Source: JBAPUB01 sp049282455 (GTDB lineage Bacteria; Actinomycetota; Actinomycetes; JAHEKZ01). Taken from it: DNA of 16,554 nucleotides. Positions 1-5,729 of the stretch are shown here, in pieces (within the stretch, counting starts at the first letter, position 1; every line of letters begins with the position of its first letter). The notes beneath the pieces were generated by a model. It did no database searches. It saw nothing but the letters and a program-made list of their open reading frames with translations, and was not told where the DNA came from. The translations under genes and the position numbers were made by a program. The DNA lies in contig JBAPUB010000358.1 in the NCBI GenBank assembly GCA_049282455.1, forward strand, positions 1-16,554, written 5' to 3'.

Positions 1-1
1 C

Positions 2-319
2 ATGATCGCTGATGGGGCGGGGCCTGTAATGTGGGCTACCTTTGCCGGTCCGGCCGCCCTAGTAGCCTTTCTCGGCATCGCCGACAACCTGCTCTCCAGA
101 GTTCTCGGATGGATCTCAGCATTCTTCGCGGTGGTCATTGCTGGCCTCGGTCTAGTCGCACCTGGATCCGCCGCGCTACCAACGCTCGTCTGGTACTTGA
201 CGTGCATGGTCTTCCTTGCGATCCGCGGCGTCCGACCCACCAGTTCTGCCACCACGGAACGGGAGCACTCACCACTTCTGCAACCGGTGACGGCGGAGGG
301 AGAGGTGGAGTCTCGATAG
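2..319 (+). CDS. Small hydrophobic membrane protein, possibly 5'-truncated by the window edge
   Basis: I do not recognise the family. The 105-residue frame shows three hydrophobic stretches, roughly residues 9-33, 34-58 and 59-76, then a polar tail of about 30 residues rich in Ser, Thr and Glu. This suggests a small integral membrane protein with a soluble C terminus. The ATG is at base 2, so the true start may lie outside the window and this may be only the C-terminal part of a larger protein. The 3' part overlaps an opposite-strand frame carrying a DUF2510 signature (135-431), so the two cannot both be ordinary full-length genes. The periodic hydrophobicity makes this frame credible up to about residue 76. 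Confidence 0.45.
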   Translation: MIADGAGPVMWATFAGPAALVAFLGIADNLLSRVLGWISAFFAVVIAGLGLVAPGSAALPTLVWYLTCMVFLAIRGVRPTSSATTEREHSPLLQPVTAEGEVESR

Positions 320-431
320 ACCGTGAATCCTCAGTCCAGTTCGACCCATCCCAGTAGCGAACCCGGGACTGGTCTTGAGAATCTGGGTACCAGCCTGCCG
401 GTGTGGAACTGTCACCGCTCACGATTCCCAC
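135..431 (-). CDS. DUF2510-domain protein, probably a truncated gene
   Basis: The frame opens with GTG at 431, preceded by a weak AGG five bases upstream. Residues about 11-36 carry the DUF2510 pattern: PAGWYPD, then RVRYWDG and a following W-T-E. DUF2510 is a short actinobacterial domain usually found near the N terminus of small membrane or secreted proteins; its function is not known. A proline-rich linker (PPLPPPSP) follows, then a Trp-rich stretch (PWWQNWW) like the point where such proteins normally enter a membrane helix. Here the helix does not appear. The frame turns into Arg/Ser-rich low-complexity sequence that is antisense to the plus-strand membrane protein. The N-terminal 60 residues look genuine and the remainder looks like run-on after a truncation or frameshift. 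Confidence 0.5.
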   Translation of the reverse strand: MGIVSGDSSTPAGWYPDSQDQSRVRYWDGSNWTEDSRSIETPPLPPPSPVAEVVSAPVPWWQNWWVGRRGSQGRPCTSSTRRALVARRIQVRLDRGQQ

Positions 432-518
432 AAGTACCTGGATCCGGTTTAGCGTTGAGCAGGCTAGCGTTCACCCGGCTGCGCCGATTGTTGCGACACG
501 GTGCCTGGCCGTGGCCGC

Positions 519-990
519 TTATCTGGTTAGGCACGCAACCCTCATCAGCGCGTCCCAACGCCGAGGGTGAGGTGCCAAGTCACCTCGTCTGAGGCGCCAC
601 GCGGCGTCATACGTGATGTCAAGGGCATCCATGATGTGCGGCACTGGCACACCTTGCAGTCCGGGCATGATCCGGGTCCGAGAGTATTCTGGTCCCGCTC
701 CGCACCGCGGTGTTGGAGGTCCCAAAGGGAAGCTCTGATCGATTCACCGACGCCTTGGCTGATCGACGCAAAGCGCCCGGGGCACTTGGATCATCGGTCA
801 CCGTCTGGCGCCGGGCGTGGGCGGCTGCGAGCCGATCGACCGGGGTCTGTATCTGTGTGTCGTCTCGGCACTTTGGGCAGCGGTGCTGGCGCCGATCAGC
901 GAGAGATTCGCCACAGTCGATATTGGCGGACTCGGCACGTCTGAGGGAGCGAGTCGATATCGGCTCGCTCCCTAAGACTGTGACGGCAGT
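519..990 (-). pseudogene. Frameshifted remnant of a zinc-ribbon/HTH C-terminal module, Cas1-like
   Basis: Two minus-strand frames must be joined. The upstream frame, open from 990 with no start codon after a TGA at 991-993, reads DCGESLADRRQHRCPKC, a zinc-ribbon-like knuckle in which the first Cys of the first pair is replaced by Asn. At about 690-705 the signal shifts one frame and reads RIMPGLQGVPVPHIMDALDI and then RRGDLAPHPRRWDAL, ending at the stop at 519. That order, CG-x2-L-x5-RxC-x2-C followed by I-x-PGL and an HTH ending in PHPR(H/R)W-x-AL, is what I recall at the C terminus of actinobacterial proteins annotated as CRISPR-associated endonuclease Cas1. The Cas1 catalytic domain itself is absent. 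The family assignment is from memory; the frameshift and lost Cys are seen directly. No CRISPR array is present. Confidence 0.5.
939..978. repeat. 40-bp near-perfect palindrome
   Basis: The arms GTCT-x-AGGGAGCGAG and CTCGCTCCCT-x-AGAC are exact reverse complements, and the centre CGATATCG is itself a palindrome. Only two symmetric position pairs are unpaired (943/974 and 954/963). It lies at the upstream edge of the zinc-ribbon/HTH remnant. A T-run does not follow on either strand, so a standard intrinsic terminator is doubtful. A cruciform-forming site, a recombination or transposon-end junction, or a dimeric-protein binding site would all fit. Confidence 0.8.
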
Positions 991-993
991 TCA

Positions 994-1697
994 GAACGCG
1001 CTAGAGAATCCGCGTCCGAGTCCGAAAATGGCCGGTTCGGCCTGATGCACCAGATGCGTGGGGAACATCCCTCCGGTCACGCCACTAGCGCCGCGGCACA
1101 CTTTGCCCAAACCTCTCCTTTCGCGGACGTTCCCCAGCCCTATCAACTAACCCCCGATTCGTGTGCTTGTCCGGGAGGTCAGTGAGGAGAACCAAACTCG
1201 TCTCGTGGTCGAGGGCCTATCCGCAGCAGCCGACCAAGTAGACGAACATCCCCCGCTCACCAGCCAAGCAAGTCATCTCAGCGCCTCGCCTCACTCAACG
1301 TGCCCTCAGACATCCCCTTTCCTTCTTTGAATCCAGGTGACGGTCGGCACGACGTCGCCGCCAAGTACAGGGGTGGTGACGGGGGGCGGGGGTGCATCGC
1401 GCGGCGTCGCTGCCCGCGACCGCTGCGTCCCCTACCGGGGAAACCCCCCAGGGGCTCAGACGCGGCATCCACGCTCAGCACCGAACTGATCTGGGGTGGG
1501 AGCTGGTCCCCCCGTTTCGTTGGTCACACAGAAATGCGGTAGAGGAGGCCGCGGTCGTGGAGTAGGTGTGCTGCGATGGACACCCCCACGCCCCACCGTG
1601 GTGCCGTTGGGGTTGCAGCTGGCGATTGATCTCGGCTCAATGTGCCCCCCTCGTTTGCATGGACTTCTGGCGTCTGGACTGCGATACCTTCCCGGGC
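994..1697. other. About 700 bp without a recognisable gene
   Basis: I find no credible coding frame on either strand. The open frames here are short, rich in Pro, Arg and Gly, and change frame with the local G/C tracts. A strongly G- and C-rich patch lies at about 1370-1455, including runs of six G and six C and an ACCGGGG/CCCCAGG arrangement that could fold. A widely spaced inverted pair GGGGAAC (1060-1066) and GTTCCCC (1129-1135) is present but too weak to interpret. The stretch looks like decayed accessory sequence. Confidence 0.5.
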
Positions 1698-2060
1698 ATG
1701 GTGACGACCCGCAACGCACGCCGATGGTCACCTGTAGTCGGCTGGGCAATCTGTGCGGTCGTGGCGGGCGGTCTGTTGGTCGCTACAAGCACCGTCGATA
1801 CCGGGTGCCGCGATGCTCGCTTGGAGTGGGCGACTTTGTTCGGCGTTGAGGCCCTGCTCGCTGGGGGTGCACTCACATTCAGCGTCGTGGCCATCGTCCG
1901 CAACCAGAGATGGTGGCCGCTACTGGGTCTGCTCACGCTCGCGTCAGGTGCAGCCCTCCTCCTGGCGCTGGTGCTGGTTCTCCTCGCGGTTGTCATTCCG
2001 CCCAACTTCGACGGCGCATGCACAGACGCACACGCCACAAATGCAGTAACGACGAGGTGA
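1698..2060 (+). CDS. Small membrane protein with three predicted transmembrane segments
   Basis: This is a 120-residue protein of unknown family. I chose the ATG at 1698 because sequence upstream in the frame is Cys/Trp/Pro-rich and does not look coding; a GTG one codon later is equally possible. No clear ribosome site precedes either. Hydrophobic segments run roughly over residues 12-30, 42-62 and 68-100, with charged breaks (TGCRDARLEW; VRNQRWW) between them, a pattern typical of small actinobacterial inner-membrane proteins. The last 20 residues are polar with an isolated Cys. Its 3' end overlaps the end of an opposite-strand frame (1944-2399). The hydrophobic core is the evidence that this strand is coding up to about residue 103. 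Confidence 0.55.
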   Translation: MVTTRNARRWSPVVGWAICAVVAGGLLVATSTVDTGCRDARLEWATLFGVEALLAGGALTFSVVAIVRNQRWWPLLGLLTLASGAALLLALVLVLLAVVIPPNFDGACTDAHATNAVTTR

Positions 2061-2399
2061 AGGGTCGAATTGGTGACCATAAGCAGACCCTGCCGCCTCA
2101 TGTAGGGCCATGGCGAACGAACGGTCGGGTGTGGATTGGGGCAGCTGACGTGACCTCGCCGGGCAGGACGGCTCGTCGCCGGTGGCGGTCAGCCGCCAGG
2201 TCGGGGTGTCGGAGTCGCGGCAGAACGCACGGCAGGTCGTACGGCCACCGCCCGGCATTTGGGTGCAGGCGAGTTGGTCGCCGATGAAGAGCCCATGAGG
2301 GCATTTCGCCTCGTGGGTGCCGGAAGGCCACGGACCGCTGGTTATCTCGAATTCGGCGATTCTCGTGGAAAGAACGCGGGACCTGTCGCCCGCGGTCAC
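1944..2399 (-). CDS. Cys-rich hypothetical protein, C-terminal part doubtful
   Basis: I do not recognise this protein. The GTG start at 2399 shares bases with the TGA of the short frame upstream (GTGA at 2396-2399), which would allow translational coupling. Residues about 33-62 contain CPHG, then QLACTQ and TTCRAFC, a Cys/His spacing that could bind a metal or form disulfides. The first 90 residues have mixed, protein-like composition. The final 35 or so residues (an RYCICGVCVCACAVE run, then Gln/Glu/Arg-rich) are antisense to the plus-strand membrane gene that ends at 2060, and probably represent run-on of a truncated gene. Either this gene or that one is likely to be a fragment. Confidence 0.35.
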   Translation of the reverse strand: MTAGDRSRVLSTRIAEFEITSGPWPSGTHEAKCPHGLFIGDQLACTQMPGGGRTTCRAFCRDSDTPTWRLTATGDEPSCPARSRQLPQSTPDRSFAMALHEAAGSAYGHQFDPSPRRYCICGVCVCACAVEVGRNDNREENQHQRQEEGCT

Positions 2400-2554
2400 G
2401 CGAGCTTGTTGGGTCGCCAGTCGGTGACGACTCCCAGCCCGTGGTTCCGCCGGTGGCCGTGGATGCGGACCGTCTCGACGCGGGCGAGCAAAGCCAGGGA
2501 GTCTGCTAGGCGCTGTCGCGTGCCTCCATGGGGACCGAGCGCAACCACTCCCAC
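2396..2554 (-). CDS. 52-aa hypothetical protein, possible detached C-terminal extension
   Basis: This short frame has coding-like composition: a hydrophobic first strand (VGVVALGP), a Leu/Ala helix (RLADSLALLARVE), then a His/Arg-rich strand-like segment ending in DWRPNKLA. GTG at 2554 is the only reasonable start and has no obvious ribosome site. The frame is the same as that of the upstream membrane protein (2591-2920) and continues open right after its TAA stop, so the pair could be one gene split by a nonsense mutation as well as two adjacent genes. Its TGA overlaps the GTG of the next frame, which argues for a real coupled operon. Function is unknown. Confidence 0.35.
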   Translation of the reverse strand: MGVVALGPHGGTRQRLADSLALLARVETVRIHGHRRNHGLGVVTDWRPNKLA

Positions 2555-2590
2555 AGAGTCACGTCGGGTACGCGTGGCATCTGAGGTCCG

Positions 2591-2920
2591 TTAGTCGTCG
2601 AAGTTGACGATGCTGTCTTGGCGCGGGGTGCGGTACTCCTCTGGGGTCAGGTAGGCCTTGATCACCTCCACGATGCCGAACAAGACGAAGATGGCGAAGG
2701 CGGCACCGAAGACCCACTCCGCGATGGTCTGGAGGGCTGAGGGGTGGTCGTTCGGGCCAAGGGTCAGCAGCGAAAGGCCCAGCAGCAGTACGAAGGGCAC
2801 GGCGAGCGCGGCCGTCACGCAGGCGATGGGCCACGCCCAACTGACCAGGGTCGACCAGGCCGACGTGGCGACCCGTCCGACAAAGCTGGGTTGCGCATGG
2901 CGTGCCGCTGCCATGCGCAC
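2591..2920 (-). CDS. Small membrane protein with two transmembrane segments
   Basis: A 109-residue frame starting GTG at 2920; an ATG two codons in (2914) is an equally good start. There is a basic N terminus, a hydrophobic stretch at about residues 24-53 (rich in Leu, Val and Ala) and a second at about 66-88, followed by a charged tail that contains LTPEEYRTPRQ and ends NFDD. The pattern is a small inner-membrane protein with a short loop and a cytosolic C terminus. I do not recognise the family. Two more minus-strand frames follow directly (2396-2554 and 1944-2399), so it may head a short operon. No promoter or ribosome site could be assigned with confidence. Confidence 0.6.
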   Translation of the reverse strand: MRMAAARHAQPSFVGRVATSAWSTLVSWAWPIACVTAALAVPFVLLLGLSLLTLGPNDHPSALQTIAEWVFGAAFAIFVLFGIVEVIKAYLTPEEYRTPRQDSIVNFDD

Positions 2921-3120
2921 ACGGTAGACCGGTCAGCAAGTGAGGTACAGGGAATTCGCGACCCGGCCCGCCAGGACGGTGCGGCACGGGTTAGGGCGGT
3001 CGGCACAACGCAGTGCACCCCATTCGGGGACCTGGGCGATTGACTCCACATCCCCCCTCCCGCCAGACGCACGGCCTCGCCGCGCATGTTCCTCTGACGC
3101 CCCACCGGGGCTCGTGGTGC

Positions 3121-3480
3121 TCACGGTGCCGCGGGACCATCTGAGACGCTGCGTCCAAACCTCGCCTGGACTCTGGCTCGCAGCTCGTCGACGATGTCCA
3201 GTTCGTGGGCCTCGTCCAGTGCCGCGGCGATCGCGTTGCGCATCTCCCGGTGCAGGCTGGCAGCAGCGGCCGACGCAGCAGGGGTGGAGTCCAGCCGACG
3301 TGCCAGGTCCAACGCCGCCACCGCGGCGGGGGTGTCACAGTCACCCAGCGCGCGGGCCGTCGACCGCTCCAACAGGCCGGGCATCATCGTCTCGATCACG
3401 GTGACCTCTGCCGTCGACTCCGGCTCGCCGTCACGGCGGGCACGTCCGGCCGACTGCCGACGGAGGATCTCGTTCCTCAC
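3121..3480 (-). CDS. Small alpha-helical phage-type protein, downstream partner of the terminase-like gene
   Basis: A 119-residue frame starting GTG at 3480. After an Arg-rich N terminus it is almost entirely helical in composition, with LLERSTARALGD followed by AAVAALDLARRLDSTPAA and an AIAAALDEAHELDIVDELRA stretch. Small proteins with an Asp-rich ALxLARRLD motif commonly sit beside the small terminase gene in actinophages and prophages; that recollection and the position, 52 bases downstream of the terminase-like gene on the same strand, are the reason for the call. No enzymatic motif is visible. The ribosome site is weak: GAGG lies about 16 bases before the GTG. It may survive as the last intact piece of a deleted prophage. 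Confidence 0.55.
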   Translation of the reverse strand: MRNEILRRQSAGRARRDGEPESTAEVTVIETMMPGLLERSTARALGDCDTPAAVAALDLARRLDSTPAASAAAASLHREMRNAIAAALDEAHELDIVDELRARVQARFGRSVSDGPAAP

Positions 3481-3532
3481 AGAGATGTCGATCGAACCTC
3501 CAGCGGCTCGGTCTGGTTGCCTCCCTGGTTGC

Positions 3533-3946
3533 CTACTCGACGGTCGAGCCGATGAGGACTGAGGAGCCCTTGTCCGGTGTCGTGGTCGAGGCCTGATTCA
3601 GACCGAACAACTGAATCCTGCGGTCGATGATCTTCAGCACCGCGGTGCAAGCAGCGACGTCTCCAGCCAGCGCTTGGCCCCACACCGCAGCCTGCAAAGC
3701 ATCCAAGCGCTCGCCCTCCACCTGCCGTAGCTCGTCGACACTGTCTGCAACCTTCTGCTCAAGTGCTTTCGTCACCGTCCGCCACGCCGTCCCGCGGTTG
3801 GCGTAACCCACCTCCCGGGCGATCTCGTCGTAGCTCAGACCTGCCATGGCGAGCGTCACGCTTCGGGACCGGCGCAAGAGCGCTGTCGCCGTATCCCCAC
3901 GTCGGGGCTGGCGCCGGTTCGGTGCCGCCTGCGCAAGGGCGTCCAT
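3533..3946 (-). CDS. Helix-turn-helix protein of the phage small-terminase type
   Basis: The 137-residue protein begins at the ATG at 3946; an upstream TTG at 3985 lies inside the 94-bp repeat and is less likely. A helix-turn-helix occupies roughly residues 31-62 (MAGLSYDEIAREVGY, then RGTAWRTVTKAL). A helical region follows with ERLDALQAAVWGQALAGD and AVLKIIDRRIQLFGL, the arrangement I associate with small terminase subunits and related DNA-binding proteins of actinobacterial phages, which recognise packaging DNA before the large subunit cuts it. No large terminase, portal or capsid gene follows in the direction of transcription, so packaging is not possible from this locus. The original upstream region has apparently been replaced by the repeat, whose edge is only 5 bases from the start codon. 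A transcriptional regulator is the main alternative. Confidence 0.6.
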   Translation of the reverse strand: MDALAQAAPNRRQPRRGDTATALLRRSRSVTLAMAGLSYDEIAREVGYANRGTAWRTVTKALEQKVADSVDELRQVEGERLDALQAAVWGQALAGDVAACTAVLKIIDRRIQLFGLNQASTTTPDKGSSVLIGSTVE

Positions 3947-3951
3947 GAGGT

Positions 3952-4045
3952 CATCTTCAACCCAGTGTCCAGTCACCAGATGCAAGTAGGTGACCGGTTC
4001 CCCAAATCACAACCTCGACGCGTCAACCAGGATGCGTTGCTGTCA
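3952..4045 (+). repeat. 94-bp direct repeat, left copy
   Basis: This copy matches 5458-5551 over 94 bases with five differences, all transitions, and in each case A or T is in this copy and G or C in the other. Similarity ends sharply at both edges. As plus-strand RNA it can form two stem-loops: GTCACC (3972-3977) with GGTGAC (3989-3994), and a 9-pair stem 4016-4024 with 4031-4039 closing an AACCAG loop. It replaces the upstream region of the terminase-like gene. Confidence 0.85.
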
Positions 4046-4364
4046 CGGAAGGAAAGGTGCTGCTGAATGCGATCCCATGGGTGCCCGTCCGCACCGACAT
4101 GGCGTTGTAGGGTCGGGCGTTCACCGCCACCAGGGAGTAGATCCCAAGACGGTTGGGTATGTCCCCGATCGACGACCGTTTACGCACAGCAGTCACTACA
4201 GCAGGTGACGGATGGTTTGCGTCCGGACAAGGGCTCGGCCGTCTTCCTACGGCAACCGCACCTATCGGTACATCGGTGCGCTTCACGCAGCCAATAGGTG
4301 AGCGCCTCACCACCGCCATGCAGGCTGGCAGAGACTACTTCCAGAGGTGCCTCGCGGTAGCCTT
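4046..4364. other. About 320 bp with no recognisable gene
   Basis: Frames are open on both strands here but none gives a recognisable motif, credible hydrophobic pattern or ribosome site. The stretch lies inside the interval bounded by the two 94-bp repeats and is probably decayed mobile-element or island sequence. Confidence 0.4.
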
Positions 4365-4586
4365 CTACGAGACTGGCTGCCGCAGGGCTGACACAGCGGG
4401 CGGTGCGGCTCGCCTCACCTCTCCGTCGGAGACCGCTGCCGAACTCTGTGGCGGTTGGTGCGCCTGTCGAGTTGTCGCCTCCACGGTGCGCTCGTCGGGG
4501 TACCTGAAGATCGCCCACAGAATCAGGCCCGTTGTCAACGTGACACCGACCACGCCCAAGGCCGTGTCCAACCAGAACATGCTCAT
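4365..4586 (-). CDS. Small single-pass membrane protein
   Basis: A 73-residue frame starts ATG at 4586, with a second ATG two codons on. Residues about 7-27 form one hydrophobic helix (ALGVVGVTLTTGLILWAIF), followed by RYPDER and a polar tail rich in Ala, Pro and Gln. The positive residues after the helix suggest an N-out, C-in single-pass protein. No family is recognised and there is no clear ribosome site. It is enclosed by the two 94-bp direct repeats, so it may be cargo of a mobile segment or a leftover of the original island. The clean helix is the only positive evidence. Confidence 0.4.
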   Translation of the reverse strand: MSMFWLDTALGVVGVTLTTGLILWAIFRYPDERTVEATTRQAHQPPQSSAAVSDGEVRRAAPPAVSALRQPVS

Positions 4587-4750
4587 GACGATCGGCGCGG
4601 GGGTACGTTGTCCGCTGCCGTCTCACCTCCCGCGTTACACACTCCCCGGCTGAAGGTTAGGGGGGCTCCAGGGGACCTCTAACGGCAGGCAATCTGGCGG
4701 TCGCCACGGTCGATCTTGACCCGCTATGGAACGCGCGGGGTCGCCGAGTC

Positions 4751-5457
4751 AGACCTCACCGAGGGGCGCATCTTCGGAGCGCTTCGACTTTCTTCGCGGC
4801 GGAGCTCGACCGCCAACAGCGGTGATCGTCGACTACATCGACGCTCACAAGGACCAGTTCGGGGTCAGCTACTACGCTCACCGGTCCCCGCCGCCATCGG
4901 CCCGGTCGGTGTCCGACGCGGCGAGCGGTGAGCTGATCGCGGCGGTACATGCGGACAACTACGGCGCCTACGGTGCGCGCAAGGTCCACGCCGAGCTGCA
5001 CCGGCTCGGTCGTCCGTTGCACCGTGGAGCGGCTGATGCGGCTCCACGGGCTGCGCGGCATCACCAGAGCGAAAGGTCCGCGCACAACCGTGCCCGGGCT
5101 CGGGCCTGACCCCCGTCCTGACCTGGTCGAGCGGGAGTTCACGGCTTCCGCACCCGACCAGCTTCGGGTCGCCGACATCACCCATGTCCGCACGTTCGCT
5201 GGCTGGGTCTATGCGGCGTTCATCACCGATGTGTTCTCTCGACGGGTGCTGGGCTGGCAGTGCTCGACCTCGCTGCGCACCGACCAAGCCCTGGACGCCT
5301 TGGAGATGGCGATCTGGACCCGACAACGCGACGGCGCTGAGCTGACCCGACTCGCCCACCACAGCGACCGTGGCGGCCAGCACCTCGCCATCCGCTACAG
5401 CCAGCGGCTCGCCGAGACCGGCGCGCTCGCCTCAGTCGGATCCCGGGGCGAGACAGC
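4751..5457 (+). pseudogene. Decayed IS3-family transposase (end of orfA plus broken orfB)
   Basis: The end of orfA survives, reading STFFAAELDRQQR and stopping at TGA 4823-4825. The orfB frame overlaps it, possibly from GTG at 4822, and reads TAVIVDYIDAHKDQFGV. This is the usual IS3 arrangement, where a -1 frameshift joins the two. OrfB then lacks about 18 residues expected between FGV and SYYA, shifts frame at about 5010-5025 (between HAELHRLGRPL and RCTVERLMRLHGLRG), and continues through the integrase core. Two catalytic Asp remain: VADITH at 5174 and HHSDRG at 5366. The frame ends at SVGSRG, before the expected SYDNALAE block holding the catalytic Glu. With most of orfA, an internal piece and the last catalytic residue gone, it cannot be active. 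The break coincides with the start of the right 94-bp repeat. Confidence 0.9.
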
Positions 5458-5551
5458 CATCTTCAACCCGGTGTCCAGTCACCAGACGCAAGTAGGTGGC
5501 CGGTTCCCCAAATCACAACCTCGGCGCGTCAACCAGGACGCGTTGCTGTCA
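5458..5551 (+). repeat. 94-bp direct repeat, right copy
   Basis: This is the second copy of the unit at 3952-4045. Its left edge is exactly where similarity to the IS3 transposase gene ends (CAGC at 5454-5457, corresponding to the D-S codons of SRGDSYDN). Its right edge lies 69 bases from the 3' end of the tRNA-Asn gene. Three of its five differences from the left copy are CpG here and TpG or CpA there, as expected if the left copy has suffered deamination. No target-site duplication flanks it. Confidence 0.85.
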
Positions 5552-5619
5552 AATGCCCATATCAATGTACGACTCACACTGATGTCATGGCGCTGACCTG
5601 CGCAAACGGGGAACGGAAG

Positions 5620-5692
5620 CTCCCGCGACTGGACTCGAACCAGTAACCTGCCGGTTAACAGCCGGCTGCTCTGCCAATTGAGCTACGCGGGA
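5620..5692 (-). tRNA. tRNA-Asn (anticodon GTT)
   Basis: On the minus strand the sequence folds as a full cloverleaf: acceptor stem TCCCGCG/CGCGGGA (7 of 7 pairs), D arm GCTC/GAGC, anticodon stem GCCGG/CCGGC with loop CTGTTAA (anticodon GTT at 5659-5657), variable loop AGGTT, and T arm ACTGG/CCAGT with loop TTCGAGT. The discriminator base is G, as expected for Asn. CCA is not encoded. Core genes lie on its 5' side and the decayed accessory region on its 3' side, the side where integrases that target tRNA genes place their element. No second copy of the tRNA 3' end is visible inside the window. Confidence 0.97.
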
Positions 5693-5713
5693 TCGTTCGA
5701 ACGAGCAGCCGCG

Positions 5714-5719
5714 AGAATA
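5714..5719 (-). promoter_or_regulatory. Candidate -10 box for tRNA-Asn
   Basis: TATTCT on the minus strand fits TANNNT and lies 21 bases before the mature tRNA 5' end, in the 37-base gap after the 171-aa gene. No convincing -35 element is seen at the usual distance. Read-through from the upstream gene is the alternative. Confidence 0.3.
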
Positions 5720-5729
5720 TCAGCCGCCG

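Noticed and set aside
939..978. The 40-bp palindrome as an intrinsic terminator or a CRISPR repeat
   Set aside because: There is no following T-run on either strand, and no second copy at regular spacing exists in the window.
1060..1135. Inverted pair GGGGAAC/GTTCCCC
   Set aside because: Seven bases separated by more than 60 bases is expected by chance in GC-rich sequence, and nothing nearby supports a function.
1110..1320. Plus-strand frame reading IRVLVREVSEENQTRLVVEG, faintly like a response-regulator start
   Set aside because: It is too short, lacks the phosphoacceptor region and has no start or ribosome site that convinces.
3952..4045. The 94-bp repeat as an integron attC site
   Set aside because: The core-site patterns RYYYAAC and GTTRRRY are not present at its ends.
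4023..4653. Overlapping frames on both strands across the interval inside the repeats
   Set aside because: None shows motifs or a ribosome site apart from the single membrane helix of 4365-4586.
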